Assembly: GCF_018069755.1 (NCBI RefSeq)
Contig: NZ_JAGQDE010000024.1
Coordinates: forward strand, 1 to 59,985
Source of the DNA: Ideonella aquatica
GTDB taxonomy: Bacteria; Pseudomonadota; Gammaproteobacteria; Burkholderiales; Burkholderiaceae_C
DNA length: 59,985 bases
Reading direction: 5' to 3'
The notes under the pieces were generated by a model that had not been told where the DNA came from, did no database searches, and was given only the letters and a program-made list of their open reading frames with translations. Within the stretch, counting starts at the first letter, position 1. Every line of letters starts with the position of its first letter. The translations under genes were made by a program, and so were the position numbers. Shown in pieces: positions 45,305 to 58,579 of this stretch.

Positions 45305-45342
45305 GCAAGGCCCCGTTGCATTGAAGCAGCGGGGCCTTGCTC
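45303..45342. terminator. Strong hairpin between DUF885 gene and ssrA
   Basis: GAGCAAGGCCCCG (45303-45315) pairs with CGGGGCCTTGCTC (45330-45342) across a short interior mismatch and the loop ATTGAA. It starts within the DUF885 stop codon and lies 26 nt past the ssrA 3' end. There is no T-run on either side, so it is a convergent-end hairpin of uncertain termination strength. Confidence 0.6.
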
Positions 45343-45368
45343 AGGCACGCCAGCGCGTGCCGATGTGA

Positions 45369-45740
45369 TGGTGGAGCCGGGGGGAATTGAACCCCCGTCC
45401 GCAAGCCATCGCCAGGTAGATCTACATGCTTAGCTGACTGATTTGGTTCTCACACCCCGTGCCGCGCAGCAGCACGCTGCCCGGGATGCCAGCCACTGAG
45501 TCTCGTCGCCTGGTGAGTGGCCCACCGGTCGACCAGCCAATGTGAATGACCTCTCTGTCTTTGGTCTTGCGACCTCAGACGCAGCCCATCGGCCAACTGC
45601 TGAGAGGCTCACCGGTGTTAAGCGGCGAGGGCGAAACGTTCGTCGTTCGCAGTTACTTGTTTCCAGTGGTTTTACGAGCGAACTGGTGCTCGGCATGCCC
45701 TATCCCGACTCCGCACCCACGTCGAAACCAGGTCGGCCCC
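45369..45740 (-). ncRNA. ssrA: Transfer-messenger RNA (tmRNA)
   Basis: A 372-nt RNA for ribosome rescue. The 5' end GGGGCCG pairs with CGGCTCC before the 3' ACCA (45369-45371 encode CCA), including the G3-U pair recognised by alanyl-tRNA synthetase. The T-arm GGGGGTTCAATTCCCCC is at the 3' end. The tag frame (45618-45650) reads ANDERFALAA then TAA, the usual betaproteobacterial degradation tag. It is the standard one-piece form. Transcription appears to start within the end of gph. Confidence 0.97.
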
Positions 45741-45751
45741 AGGAAGCAAGT

Positions 45752-45778
45752 AGTTTAGGCCAGATTCAGCCAGTTCAA
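45752..45778 (-). promoter_or_regulatory. Putative ssrA promoter nested in the end of gph
   Basis: Minus strand: TTGAAC (45773-45778), 15-nt spacer, TAAACT (45752-45757), then 11 nt to the mature tmRNA 5' end. The spacer is shorter than ideal. The TAA of the -10 element is the gph stop codon. Confidence 0.45.
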
Positions 45779-46420
45779 GAGATCGGCCGGGACACGCAGC
45801 ACGGCATCGGCCGCCCAGTCGTCGATGGATTCGCCCTGACCCAGGTAGCCCCAGGCGGCGGCCAGCGCGGCCATGCCGGCGGCGCGGCCGGCCTGGATGT
45901 CGCGCAGGTCGTCGCCGACGTAGATGCAGGCCTCGGGCGCCACGCCCGCCTGGCGGGCCGCTTCCAGCAGAGGCGCGGGATGCGGCTTGGCGTGCGGCGT
46001 GGTGTCGCCAGCCACCAGCGCCGAGGCGCGGCGGTCCAGCCCCAGACCCTGGATCACCGGCCAGGCAAAGCGCTCGTGCTTGTTGGTGACGATGCCCCAG
46101 CGCAGGCCAGCCGCTTCCAGGCGCTGCAGCACCGGGTCCATCGCGGCGAACACCCGCGTCTCACGCAGCATGCGCGCTTCGTAGAGCGACAGGAAAGCTT
46201 CGCGCAGCGGCTCGAAGTCCGGGTCGCCGGGCGCCACGCCGAAGGCGACGCCCAGCATGCCACGCGCGCCCGCCCCCACCATCGGGCGCAGGGCATCGAA
46301 GGGCATGGCGGGCTGCTGGTGGCGCGCACGCAGTTCATTGGCGGCGCCGGCCAGATCGGGCGCACTGTCAACCAGGGTGCCGTCCAGATCGAACAGCACC
46401 ACCTGCACGCCTGAGCTCAT
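45755..46420 (-). CDS. gph: Phosphoglycolate phosphatase-type HAD hydrolase
   Basis: A 221-residue HAD phosphatase. Motif I is '[15 protein letters not shown]' with D11 and D13, motif II 'GIVTNK', motif III Lys in '[10 protein letters not shown]' and motif IV '[10 protein letters not shown]'. It removes phosphate from 2-phosphoglycolate, a DNA-repair and photorespiratory-type by-product. It overlaps ubiG by 4 nt (ATGA), the conserved ubiG-gph pair of proteobacteria, and its end carries the putative ssrA promoter. Confidence 0.93.
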   Translation of the reverse strand: MSSGVQVVLFDLDGTLVDSAPDLAGAANELRARHQQPAMPFDALRPMVGAGARGMLGVAFGVAPGDPDFEPLREAFLSLYEARMLRETRVFAAMDPVLQRLEAAGLRWGIVTNKHERFAWPVIQGLGLDRRASALVAGDTTPHAKPHPAPLLEAARQAGVAPEACIYVGDDLRDIQAGRAAGMAALAAAWGYLGQGESIDDWAADAVLRVPADLLNWLNLA

Positions 46421-47121
46421 GCGAGCGGCTTGCGGCAGGCGATCAGGTAGTTCACGCTGGTGTCGTGACTGAGCCAGTAGCGGCCGGTCAGCGGGTTGTA
46501 TTCCATGCCCCGCATCGACGCCAGCTCCAGGCCTGCGTCACGCACCCAGCGCGACAACTCGCTGGGGCGGATGAAGCGGTGGTGGTCATGGGTGCCCGCC
46601 GGCAGCATCTTCAGCAGGTATTCGGCGCCGACGATCGCGAAGAGCCAGGACTTGAAATTGCGGTTGAGTGTGGAGAAGAACACCCAGCCCCCGGGCTGGG
46701 CCAGCGTGGCGCAGGCCTGCACCACCGAGGCCGGCTCGGGCACATGCTCCAGCATCTCCATGCAGGTGACCACGCCAAAGGCCCCCGGCTGCTCGGCGGC
46801 CAGCGCCTCAGCCGCCACCTCGCGGTAGTCCACGGCCACGCCGGCCTCCATGGCATGCAGGCGGGCCACCTTCAGCGGCTTGGTCGACAGGTCGATGCCG
46901 GTGACCTGGGCACCTCGGCGGGCCAAGGATTCAGCCAGGATGCCGCCGCCGCAGCCCACATCCAGTGCCCGGACACCAGACAGCGGGACCTGCTCGGCGA
47001 TCCAGTCCAGGCGCAGCGGGTTGATCTGGTGCAAGGGGCGGAACTCGCCGTCGGGGTCCCACCACTTGTGGGCCAGATCTCCGAACTTGTCCAGTTCCTG
47101 CGGGTCGGCGTTGATGCTCAT
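46417..47121 (-). CDS. ubiG: Ubiquinone biosynthesis O-methyltransferase UbiG
   Basis: A 234-residue SAM-dependent methyltransferase that performs both O-methylations in ubiquinone synthesis. '[36 protein letters not shown]' elements ([23 protein letters not shown]) form the UbiG N-terminus. The SAM-binding motif is '[19 protein letters not shown]', with 'EMLEHVPEP' downstream. The start at ATG 47121 matches the family N-terminus; the upstream extension reads through hairpin sequence. TACCAT lies 7 nt before the ATG. Confidence 0.97.
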   Translation of the reverse strand: MSINADPQELDKFGDLAHKWWDPDGEFRPLHQINPLRLDWIAEQVPLSGVRALDVGCGGGILAESLARRGAQVTGIDLSTKPLKVARLHAMEAGVAVDYREVAAEALAAEQPGAFGVVTCMEMLEHVPEPASVVQACATLAQPGGWVFFSTLNRNFKSWLFAIVGAEYLLKMLPAGTHDHHRFIRPSELSRWVRDAGLELASMRGMEYNPLTGRYWLSHDTSVNYLIACRKPLA

Positions 47122-47151
47122 GGGCGTGATGGTAGGCCAGAAACGACGCAT

Positions 47152-47195
47152 CCCGCCGGAGCGGGCGCGCCAGCGAAAAAACCCGCCGAAGCGGG
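47152..47195 (-). terminator. Tandem CCCGC/GCGGG hairpins between ompA-family gene and ubiG
   Basis: Two hairpins share the stem CCCGC-N4-GCGGG: 47152-47165 (loop CGGA on the plus strand) and 47182-47195. On the minus strand the second has a TTCG loop (UUCG tetraloop) and is followed by TTTTTT (47176-47181), a good intrinsic terminator. The first lacks a T-run. They follow the main terminator at 47216-47241. Confidence 0.7.
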
Positions 47196-47215
47196 CGCGG
47201 AGCGGGCGCACAAGT

Positions 47216-47241
47216 GAAAAACCCCGCCTAGGCGGGGTTTT
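47216..47241 (-). terminator. Rho-independent terminator of the OmpA-family gene
   Basis: Palindrome AAAACCCCGCCTAGGCGGGGTTTT (stem ACCCCGCC/GGCGGGGT at 47221-47238) with T-runs on both strands. It lies about 20 nt past the ompA-family stop. It could also work in the opposite direction. Confidence 0.92.
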
Positions 47242-47261
47242 GAAGCATCCGACGAAGCGGA

Positions 47262-47924
47262 TTACTTGTTGCGGGTACCGACGACCTCGATCTCGACGCG
47301 GCGGTTCTTCGCCTTGCCTTCACGGGTCTTGTTGTCGGCGACCGGCTGCTTCTCGCCCTTGCCTTCGGTGTAGACGCGGTTCTTCTCGACGCCCTTGCCG
47401 ACCAGATAGGCCTTCACGGAGTCAGCGCGGCGGACCGACAGCTTCTGGTTGTAGGCGTCAGAGCCGTCGCTGTCGGTGTGGCCGACGGCGATGATGACTT
47501 CCAGGTTCATGCCCTTGGTCTTGGCAACCAGGTCGTCCAGCTTGGCCTTGGCTTCAGGCTTCAGCACCGACTTGTCGACGTCGAAGAAGGCGTCGGCAGC
47601 GTAGGTGACCTTCTCGCTGACCGGGGCGGCCGGAGCCTTCGGCGGCACGGGAGCCGGCTTCGGCGGCATCGGCGCCGGGGCCGGAGCCGGGGCGGGTGCC
47701 GGGGCCGGAGCGGCCGGCTTCAGAGCGCCGTCGCAGTTGGCCGCAGCCGTGGCGGGCGTCCAGTTGGCATCGCGCCAGCAGAGTTCGTTGGTGCCGTTCT
47801 TCCACACCAGCGAGCCATCAGCATTCACCCAGTTGTCGTTGGTCTTCTGGGCGAAGGCGCTCGACATCGGGGCAGCAAGCGCGGCAGCTGCGAACAGCAT
47901 TGCCACCTTGTTCAGTTTCTTCAT
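47262..47924 (-). CDS. OmpA-family outer-membrane/peptidoglycan-binding protein
   Basis: A 220-residue exported protein: signal peptide (AFA-Q at 25/26), a short region with two Cys ('ELCWRDANW' and 'AANCDG'), a Pro/Ala-rich linker (about residues 70-100, alternating PA) and an OmpA C-terminal domain ('[20 protein letters not shown]', '[20 protein letters not shown]', '[10 protein letters not shown]'). The Asp and Arg peptidoglycan ligands (TDSDG, NRRVE) are present. There is no eight-stranded barrel domain, unlike E. coli OmpA. GAGAGGAG precedes the ATG at 47924. Confidence 0.92.
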   Translation of the reverse strand: MKKLNKVAMLFAAAALAAPMSSAFAQKTNDNWVNADGSLVWKNGTNELCWRDANWTPATAAANCDGALKPAAPAPAPAPAPAPAPMPPKPAPVPPKAPAAPVSEKVTYAADAFFDVDKSVLKPEAKAKLDDLVAKTKGMNLEVIIAVGHTDSDGSDAYNQKLSVRRADSVKAYLVGKGVEKNRVYTEGKGEKQPVADNKTREGKAKNRRVEIEVVGTRNK

Positions 47925-48124
47925 GATTCTCCTCTCAAGGAAAGCCGCAGAGGCCTGCGATACGTCCAAATCGGAAGCGAGATAACCTGGCAAACACCCG
48001 GTCCTTGCGAGCGCTCACCACCGACGACTCATTGTGCCATAGGGCGTCGGATGCACCGCATTTTGGGCGCCGGGCGTGGTCGCAGGACACAGCCTGTTGC
48101 GCCGTCGCGACAGGGCACCCCCTT

Positions 48125-48130
48125 TAGAAT
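48125..48130 (+). promoter_or_regulatory. Likely -10 element of the gyrA operon
   Basis: TAGAAT stands 65 nt before the gyrA ATG in the 271-bp divergent region between the ompA-family gene and gyrA. No good -35 was found at 16-18 nt; the nearest TTG-type hexamer (TTGCGC, 48097) is 22 nt away. Confidence 0.4.
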
Positions 48131-48195
48131 GCCCGGTTTCGGCCTTATCGCGCCCCGCCACCGTTCTGCGCTCCACGCAGACCCGCGCCGACCCC

Positions 48196-50819
<2,624 letters not shown>

Positions 50820-50823
<4 letters not shown>

Positions 50824-51398
50824 CGCACCGTTTCACCCTGCTGGCGCTGGCCGCCCTGATCGCAGCCGCACCGGCCTGGGCCCAGACCAAGAAGGAGCTG
50901 GTGGCGCGCGTCGTGGCCCTGCAGCAGGCCGACTACGAGGCCATTGGCCGCGGTGTGGCCAGCCAGCCGGCACAGCAGATGCTGTCCGCGGCCGGCCAGG
51001 CCCTGGGCCAGTTGCCGGCGGACCGACGCGAGGCGGTGGGCAAGGAGATCCAGGCCGAGGTGCGCAAGTTCTACGACGGCGTCGCGCCGATGCTGGCCGA
51101 ACGCGCCGGCAAGGTGGGCCAGACGATCGCCCCGGCGCTGCTGGAAGAGAAGTTCAGCGAGGACGAGCTGAAGCTGGTCATTGCGTTCCTGGAATCGCCC
51201 GCGTCCAAGAAATACAGCGAGATCGGCGGCCAGCTGCCGGGCCGCATCTCCGAGCGCGTGGTCAGCGAGACGCGCGCCACGGTCGAGCCCAAGCTCAAGG
51301 CGCTGGAGCAGACGGTCATGGCCAAGCTGAAGGCGGCTGCGGCCGCCGGCCCGGCCGCGTCGGCGCCCAAGCCGGCGGCGTCCGGAGCCCGCAAGTGA
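50820..51398 (+). CDS. DUF2059 domain exported protein
   Basis: A 192-residue protein with a signal peptide ending AWAQ and a mostly helical body. '[24 protein letters not shown]' elements ([17 protein letters not shown]) are the DUF2059 signature. The tail is Ala/Pro-rich. It is probably periplasmic; function is unknown. It overlaps gyrA and serC by 4 nt on each side (ATGA), so its translation is coupled to both. Confidence 0.85.
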
Positions 51399-52489
51399 CG
51401 CGACCTTTCAATTTCTCGGCCGGCCCGGCCATGCTGCCGGAGCCTGTGCTCCAGCAGGCCGCGGCCGAGATGCTGGACTGGCACGGCAGCGGCATGGGCG
51501 TGATGGAGATGAGCCATCGCGGCAAGGAATTCATCTCGATCTACGACGCGGCCGAGCGCGACCTGCGCGAGTTGCTGGCGGTGCCATCGCAGTTCCGCAT
51601 CCTGTTCATGCAGGGTGGCGGTCTGGGCGAGAACGCTTTTCTGCCGATGAACTGCTCGCGCGGCGGCGCGGTCGACGTGGTGGTCACTGGCTCCTGGAGC
51701 CAGAAGTCGCTGCAAGAAGCGCGCAAGTACGCTGACGCGCAGGCCGCGGCCAGCAACGAGGCCGACCGTCACACCACGCTGCCCGCGCCGGCCAGCTGGC
51801 GACTGCGCGACAACGCCGCCTATGTGCATGTGTGCTCGAACGAGACCATCCACGGCGTCGAGATGCACACCCTGCCCGACCTGGCCGCGCTGGGCCACCG
51901 CGCGCCGCTGGTGGTGGATTGCTCATCACACGTGCTCTCGCGCAGCATCGACTGGTCGCGCGTGGGCCTGGCCTTCGCCGGTGCGCAGAAGAACATCGGC
52001 CCGGCCGGCGTGACGATTGTCATCGTGCGCGAGGACCTGCTGGGCCATGCGCTGCCGATCACGCCCTCGGCCTTCGACTACAAGAACGTGGCCGACAACG
52101 CCTCGATGTACAACACGCCGCCCACCTACGGCATCTACATCGCCGGCCTGGTCTTCCAGTGGATCAAGGCGCAGGGCGGCGTGGCCGAGATGGAGCGCCG
52201 CGCGCTCGAGAAGGCTGCGCTGCTCTACGGCTACCTCGACGACAACGGCGGCTTCTACGCCAACCGCGTCGCCCGCGACGCCCGCTCGCGGATGAACGTG
52301 CCCTTTTTCCTGGCCGACGAGCGCCTGAACGAGCCCTTCCTGGCGGGTGCCCGCGAGGCCGGGCTGCTGCAACTCAAGGGCCACAAGAGCGTGGGCGGCA
52401 TGCGCGCCTCGATCTACAACGCCATGCCGCTGGCCGGTGTGCAGGCGCTGGTCACCTACCTGCAGGACTTCGCCCGCCGCCATGGCTGA
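51395..52489 (+). CDS. serC: Phosphoserine aminotransferase
   Basis: A 364-residue PLP enzyme that makes phosphoserine (serine pathway) and 4-phosphohydroxythreonine (vitamin B6 pathway). '[19 protein letters not shown]' elements ([11 protein letters not shown]) begin the protein. The PLP lysine lies in '[12 protein letters not shown]'. '[17 protein letters not shown]' elements and '[11 protein letters not shown]' near the end are family signatures. It is the first of the amino acid genes following gyrA and overlaps pheA by 8 nt. Confidence 0.97.
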   Translation: MTRPFNFSAGPAMLPEPVLQQAAAEMLDWHGSGMGVMEMSHRGKEFISIYDAAERDLRELLAVPSQFRILFMQGGGLGENAFLPMNCSRGGAVDVVVTGSWSQKSLQEARKYADAQAAASNEADRHTTLPAPASWRLRDNAAYVHVCSNETIHGVEMHTLPDLAALGHRAPLVVDCSSHVLSRSIDWSRVGLAFAGAQKNIGPAGVTIVIVREDLLGHALPITPSAFDYKNVADNASMYNTPPTYGIYIAGLVFQWIKAQGGVAEMERRALEKAALLYGYLDDNGGFYANRVARDARSRMNVPFFLADERLNEPFLAGAREAGLLQLKGHKSVGGMRASIYNAMPLAGVQALVTYLQDFARRHG

Positions 52490-53615
52490 TGAACCGATCC
52501 AACCGCCGCCGGGCGACACCCAGGCCGCCGCCCAGCCGGCGCTGCTGGCGCTGCGCGACCAGATCGACGCCCTCGACCGCGACCTGCTGGCGCTGCTGAA
52601 CCGCCGTGCCAGCATCGCGCTGCAGGTGGGCGAGATCAAGAAGAAGGAAGGCTCGGTGGTCTTCCGCCCCGAGCGCGAAGCCCAGGTCATCGACGGCCTC
52701 AAGGCCGGCAACCCCGGCCCGCTGAAGAACGACAACATCGCCCCGATCTGGCGCGAGATCATGAGCGCCTGCCGCGCGCTGGAAACCCCCACGCGCGTGG
52801 CCTACCTGGGCCCGGCCGGCACCTTCAGTGAAGAAGCGGCGCTGGGCTACTTCGGCAGCTCGATCGTGCGCGTGCCCTGCGCCAGCATCGACGAGGTGTT
52901 CCGCAACACCTCGGCCGGCGTGGCCGACTTCGGCGTGGTGCCGGTCGAGAACTCCACCGAGGGCATGGTCGCGCGCTCGCTGGACATCTTCCTGACCACG
53001 CCGCTGTTCATCATCGGCGAGACCAGCCTGTTCGTGCGCCACAACCTGCTGCGCAAGGACAACTCGCTCGACGCCGTTGAGGCCGTCTGCGCCCATCCGC
53101 AGGCGCTGGCGCAGTGCCACGAGTGGCTGTCGCTGCACCTGCCGCAGGCCGAGCGCCGCCCGGTGGCCAGCAATGCCGAGGGCGCCCGCCTGGCGGGTCA
53201 GGATGCGCGCCTGGCCGGCATCGCCAGCGTGCGTGCGGCCAATGAGTACGGCCTGCACGTGGTCGCCCCGGCCATCCAGGACGACGCCCACAACCGCACC
53301 CGCTTCGCCATCGTCACCGACCCGCACCGCCACCCGGCACCCAAGGCCTCGGGCCACGACTGCACCAGCCTGGTGGTCTCGGTGAACAACCGGCCGGGCG
53401 CGATGTACGACATCCTGGCACCGCTGAAAAAGCACGGCGTGTCGATGAGCCGGCTCGAATCACGCCCGGCGCGCTCGGGCCAGTGGGAGTACTACTTCTT
53501 CATCGACCTGCAAGGCCACCCGGACGAGCCGCGCGTGGACCAGGCCATGAAGGAGCTGCGCGAGGCCTGCGCCTTCTTCAAGGTGCTGGGCACCTACCCC
53601 GTCGACGTCCACTGA
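52482..53615 (+). CDS. pheA: Bifunctional chorismate mutase/prephenate dehydratase
   Basis: A 377-residue enzyme of phenylalanine synthesis. The AroQ-type mutase domain occupies about residues 20-100 ('[19 protein letters not shown]'), the prephenate dehydratase domain about 105-285 ('[13 protein letters not shown]', '[12 protein letters not shown]'), and the ACT regulatory domain about 295-377 ('[15 protein letters not shown]', '[17 protein letters not shown]' elements), for feedback by phenylalanine. The ATG at 52482 lies inside the serC end. tyrA follows after 13 nt, with no aminotransferase gene between. Confidence 0.97.
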   Translation: MADEPIQPPPGDTQAAAQPALLALRDQIDALDRDLLALLNRRASIALQVGEIKKKEGSVVFRPEREAQVIDGLKAGNPGPLKNDNIAPIWREIMSACRALETPTRVAYLGPAGTFSEEAALGYFGSSIVRVPCASIDEVFRNTSAGVADFGVVPVENSTEGMVARSLDIFLTTPLFIIGETSLFVRHNLLRKDNSLDAVEAVCAHPQALAQCHEWLSLHLPQAERRPVASNAEGARLAGQDARLAGIASVRAANEYGLHVVAPAIQDDAHNRTRFAIVTDPHRHPAPKASGHDCTSLVVSVNNRPGAMYDILAPLKKHGVSMSRLESRPARSGQWEYYFFIDLQGHPDEPRVDQAMKELREACAFFKVLGTYPVDVH

Positions 53616-53628
53616 AGGCCCTCAGACC

Positions 53629-54513
53629 ATGGCGATGTTCAAGCAACTCGGCCTGATCGGCTGCGGCCTGATGGGCGGCTCCTTCGCGCTGGCGCTGAAA
53701 GAGGCCGGCCTGGTCGACAAGGTGATCGGCTACAGCAAGTCGCCCACCACCACCGAGAAGGCGCGCCAGTTGGGCGTGATCGACCAGGTGGCCGAGTCCG
53801 CACTGCTGGCGGTCTCCGGCGCCGACATCGTGCTGCTGGCCGTGCCGGTGGCCGCCACCGACGCCACGCTGCGCGCCATCCGCCATCTGGTGACACCGGC
53901 CACGCTGTTCATGGACGTGGGCAGCACCAAGCGCGACGTGGTCGACGCGGTGCGCCGCGTGCTCAAGGAGCGCGCACCGGCCTTCGTGCCGGCGCACCCG
54001 ATTGCCGGCAAGGAGCAGGCCGGTGTGCAGCACGCTGACGCCCAGCTCTACCGCGACCGCCAGGTCATCCTCACCCCGATCGCCCAGACCGATGCCGGCC
54101 TGGTCGACCAGGCCCGCGCCGTCTGGACCGCCGTGGGCGCCCATGTGCAGGTGATGACGCCCGAGGCCCATGACGCCGCCTTCGCCGCCGTCAGCCACCT
54201 GCCCCACCTGCTGGCCTTCGCCTACATGGCCGGGCTGCTGCAGCAAAAGGACAGCGAGCAGTTCCTGGCGCTGGCCGGGCCGGGATTCCGCGACTTCACG
54301 CGCATCGCCGCCTCCGACCCCGCTATCTGGCGCGACATCCTGATCGCCAACCGCGAGGAAGTGATCAAACAGTCCGAGCGCTTCCGCGGCGCGCTGGGCG
54401 TGCTCGAGAAGGCGCTGCAGGACTGCCACGGCGAGTCGCTGGAGGCGCTGATCCAGGGCGTCTCGCAGGCCCGCAGCCACTGGCGCCTGAGTTCCGGCGC
54501 CCGCCACAACTGA
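53629..54513 (+). CDS. tyrA: Prephenate dehydrogenase
   Basis: A 294-residue NAD(P)-dependent enzyme that leads from prephenate to 4-hydroxyphenylpyruvate (or arogenate to tyrosine). The dinucleotide motif '[17 protein letters not shown]' is at residues 7-23, followed by '[12 protein letters not shown]', '[13 protein letters not shown]' and '[13 protein letters not shown]', all TyrA hallmarks. No mutase or ACT domain is fused. It lies 13 nt after pheA and 35 nt before aroA-cmk. Confidence 0.96.
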   Translation: MAMFKQLGLIGCGLMGGSFALALKEAGLVDKVIGYSKSPTTTEKARQLGVIDQVAESALLAVSGADIVLLAVPVAATDATLRAIRHLVTPATLFMDVGSTKRDVVDAVRRVLKERAPAFVPAHPIAGKEQAGVQHADAQLYRDRQVILTPIAQTDAGLVDQARAVWTAVGAHVQVMTPEAHDAAFAAVSHLPHLLAFAYMAGLLQQKDSEQFLALAGPGFRDFTRIAASDPAIWRDILIANREEVIKQSERFRGALGVLEKALQDCHGESLEALIQGVSQARSHWRLSSGARHN

Positions 54514-54548
54514 TCCCCTGCCGGTGCTGTGTCGCCGGCCGCCGACCG

Positions 54549-56567
54549 ATGTTCGACACCGCCTTCCTCGACCTGCCGCCCCTCGTCAGCGCCCGCGGCA
54601 CCGTGCGCCTGCCGGGCTCCAAGAGCATCTCCAACCGCGTGCTGCTGTTGGCCGGCTTGGCCGAGGGCAGCACCGCGGTGCATGACCTGCTCGATTCCGA
54701 CGACACCCGGGTGATGCTGGCCGCGCTGGAGCAACTGGGCTGCACGCTGCAGCGCGACGGCGCCGTGCTGCACGTCACCGGTCTGGGCGGCCACCTGCAG
54801 GCGCGCCAGGCCCAGCTGTTCCTGGGCAATGCGGGCACCGCCATGCGGCCACTGACCGCCGCGCTGGCGGTGCTGGCTGCCACCCAGGGCGGCGCGTTCG
54901 AACTCTCTGGCGTGCCGCGCATGCACGAGCGCCCGATCGGTGACCTGGTCGACGCGCTGCGCGCGCTGGGCTGCCCGGTGGCCGACCTGGGCCAGCCGGG
55001 CTATCCGCCCTTGCGCGTGGGCGACGGCGCCGTGCATGCGCTGCACACCGCCCGCCCCATCCCCGTGCGAGGCGACGTCTCCAGCCAGTTCCTCACCGCA
55101 CTGCTGCTGGCGCTGCCGCTGGTCAGCGCTGACGGGCCGGTGGTGATCGAGGTGGTCGGCGAGCTGATCTCCAAGCCCTACATCGAGATCACGCTGAACC
55201 TGCTGGCGCGCTTTGGCATCACGGTGCAGCGCGAGGGCTGGCAGCGGTTCACCATCCCGCAGGGCTCGGCCTACCGCAGCCCGGGCAGCATCCATGTCGA
55301 GGGCGATGCGTCCTCGGCCTCGTACTTCATCGCCCTGGGCGCGATCGCCGGCACCGATGCACCGGTGCGCATCGAGGGCGTGGGCCTGGACGCCATCCAG
55401 GGTGACATCCGCTTTGTCGAGGCGGCGCAGGCGATGGGCGCGCAGGTCAGCGGCGGACCCGGCTGGCTGGAGGTGCGCCGCGGCGCCTGGCCGCTCAAGG
55501 GCATCACGCTGGACTGCAACCACATCCCGGATGCGGCCATGACGCTGGCGGTGATGGCGCTGTATGCCGACGGCCCGACCCGGTTGACCAACATCGCCAG
55601 CTGGCGCGTCAAGGAGACCGACCGCATCGCCGCCATGGCCACCGAGCTGCGGCAGCTGGGCGCCACGGTCACCGAAGGCCCCGACTTCATCGAGGTGCAG
55701 CCCCTGCACGCCTGGCGCGCCGCGCACATCCACACCTACGACGACCACCGCATGGCGATGTGTCTGTCGCTGGCCGCCTTCAACCCGCTGGCCGGCGGAT
55801 CGGTGCCCGTGCGCATTGCCGACCCGAAGTGCGTGGCCAAGACCTTCCCCGACTATTTCGAGGCGCTGTTCAGCCTGGTCGAGCCGCTGCCCGGCGCGGT
55901 GCCGGTGATCGCGGTGGATGGCCCCACGGCGTCGGGCAAGGGCACGCTGGCGGCCGAGCTGGCCGAGCGCCTGGGCTACCACCTGCTGGACTCCGGTGCG
56001 CTCTACCGCGCTGCCGCCCTGGCCGCCCGGGCGGCGGGCGTGGCACTGGACGATGGCGCGGGCGTCGCCCAGGTGGCGGCCGCGATGGCGCTGCGTTTCC
56101 AGGGCCAGCAGGTCTGGCTGGACGGCCGCGACATCAGCGACGAGCTGCGCCTGGAAACCACCGGCGCGCTGGCCTCGCAGGTGAGCGTCCACCCCGCGGT
56201 GCGCCAGGCGCTGCACGACGTGCAGCTCTCGTTTGCCCGCGTGCCGGGCCTGGTGGCCGACGGCCGCGACATGGGCACCGTGGTGTTCCCGGGCGCGGCG
56301 CTGAAGGTCTTCCTCACCGCCAGCGCCGACCAGCGCGCCGAGCGCCGCTACAAGCAGTTGATTTCTAAGGGAATTTCCGCTAATATCGACAGTCTTCGCG
56401 CAGACATCCGGGCGCGCGACGAGCGGGACATGAACCGCTCGGCAGCGCCCCTGAAGCCCGCGGAAGACGCCGTGCTGCTGGACAACTCGCAGTTGGGCAT
56501 CGAGGAATCGGTGCAACGCTGCCTGGGCTGGTGGCACGAGCGCCGGCCGTTTGGCCGCCTGGCCTGA
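54549..56567 (+). CDS. aroA-cmk: Fused EPSP synthase / cytidylate kinase (AroA-Cmk)
   Basis: A 672-residue bifunctional protein. Residues about 1-446 are 3-phosphoshikimate 1-carboxyvinyltransferase ('[20 protein letters not shown]', '[15 protein letters not shown]', '[15 protein letters not shown]', '[14 protein letters not shown]'), the sixth step of the shikimate pathway. Residues about 451-672 are CMP kinase, with P-loop GPTASGKGT, '[11 protein letters not shown]' and '[13 protein letters not shown]'. Separate genes in most bacteria are joined here in one frame; this fusion is known in part of the Burkholderiales. The cmk part holds an AT-rich stretch that looks like the rpsA promoter. 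Confidence 0.96.
   Translation: MFDTAFLDLPPLVSARGTVRLPGSKSISNRVLLLAGLAEGSTAVHDLLDSDDTRVMLAALEQLGCTLQRDGAVLHVTGLGGHLQARQAQLFLGNAGTAMRPLTAALAVLAATQGGAFELSGVPRMHERPIGDLVDALRALGCPVADLGQPGYPPLRVGDGAVHALHTARPIPVRGDVSSQFLTALLLALPLVSADGPVVIEVVGELISKPYIEITLNLLARFGITVQREGWQRFTIPQGSAYRSPGSIHVEGDASSASYFIALGAIAGTDAPVRIEGVGLDAIQGDIRFVEAAQAMGAQVSGGPGWLEVRRGAWPLKGITLDCNHIPDAAMTLAVMALYADGPTRLTNIASWRVKETDRIAAMATELRQLGATVTEGPDFIEVQPLHAWRAAHIHTYDDHRMAMCLSLAAFNPLAGGSVPVRIADPKCVAKTFPDYFEALFSLVEPLPGAVPVIAVDGPTASGKGTLAAELAERLGYHLLDSGALYRAAALAARAAGVALDDGAGVAQVAAAMALRFQGQQVWLDGRDISDELRLETTGALASQVSVHPAVRQALHDVQLSFARVPGLVADGRDMGTVVFPGAALKVFLTASADQRAERRYKQLISKGISANIDSLRADIRARDERDMNRSAAPLKPAEDAVLLDNSQLGIEESVQRCLGWWHERRPFGRLA
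56358..56386 (+). promoter_or_regulatory. Sigma-70 promoter for rpsA embedded in the cmk coding region
   Basis: TTGATT (56358-56363), a 17-nt spacer and TAATAT (56381-56386), the best -35/-10 pair I find in the window. It lies in a sharply AT-rich patch encoding [12 protein letters not shown], with codons (ATT, TCT, GGA, GCT, AAT, CTT) otherwise rare in this genome. The predicted start near 56393 leaves a leader of about 335 nt before rpsA. Confidence 0.75.
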
Positions 56568-56697
56568 GCGCTTGCTCGGGCCGCGCGATCGGCAGCCACC
56601 CAGGGCCCACCGCCCCTCCCTCCTGGTGCGCACAGCACCGCCGGGGGTGGTGATCTCGTCAACCTCAACCCGCAGGCCGCCTGGTCTGCAGCCAACA

Positions 56698-56715
56698 CCG
56701 GCGGCGCGCCGCCGG
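56698..56715 (+). repeat. Perfect 18-bp palindrome just before the rpsA ribosome-binding site
   Basis: CCGGCGGCGCGCCGCCGG ends 3 nt before the Shine-Dalgarno-like AGGA (56719-56722) of rpsA. In RNA it would form a very stable stem in the translation-initiation region, a place where S1 autoregulation acts in enterobacteria. Confidence 0.6.
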
Positions 56716-56728
56716 CCCAGGAAACACA

Positions 56729-58414
<1,686 letters not shown>

Positions 58415-58497
58415 TCGATCAACCGAGATGATCCGGATGACCTGTGAAGCGAGCCGGGCCGAGCGCCGGGCCGCTCCCAAGCCGGCCGCTCGGATCC

Positions 58498-58522
58498 AGG
58501 AAGCCTCCACTGGAGGCTTCCT
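58498..58522 (+). other. Inverted repeat downstream of rpsA
   Basis: AGGAAGCCTCC (58498-58508) pairs with GGAGGCTTCCT (58512-58522), an 11-bp perfect stem with a 3-nt centre. No T-run follows. It may attenuate or stabilise the rpsA 3' end before ihfB. Confidence 0.6.
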
Positions 58523-58534
58523 GCCCACCCTCGC

Positions 58535-58574
58535 CCCCTCGGGGGATCGTGCGGCGTACTCGCCGCGCGAGGGG
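58535..58574 (+). promoter_or_regulatory. RNA structure sequestering the ihfB ribosome-binding site
   Basis: CCCCTCG (58535-58541) can pair with CGAGGGG (58568-58574), which contains the ihfB Shine-Dalgarno GAGGGG five nt before the ATG. An inner stem GCGGCG/CGCCGC (58551-58556 with 58561-58566) supports it. CCCC (58534-58537) can instead pair with GGGG (58542-58545), which would free the site. Confidence 0.5.
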
Positions 58575-58579
58575 CTCCA

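Noticed and set aside
47640-47710. Short tandem repeats that could suggest a CRISPR-like or satellite repeat
   Set aside because: They encode the Pro/Ala-rich linker of the OmpA-family protein; there are no spacers.
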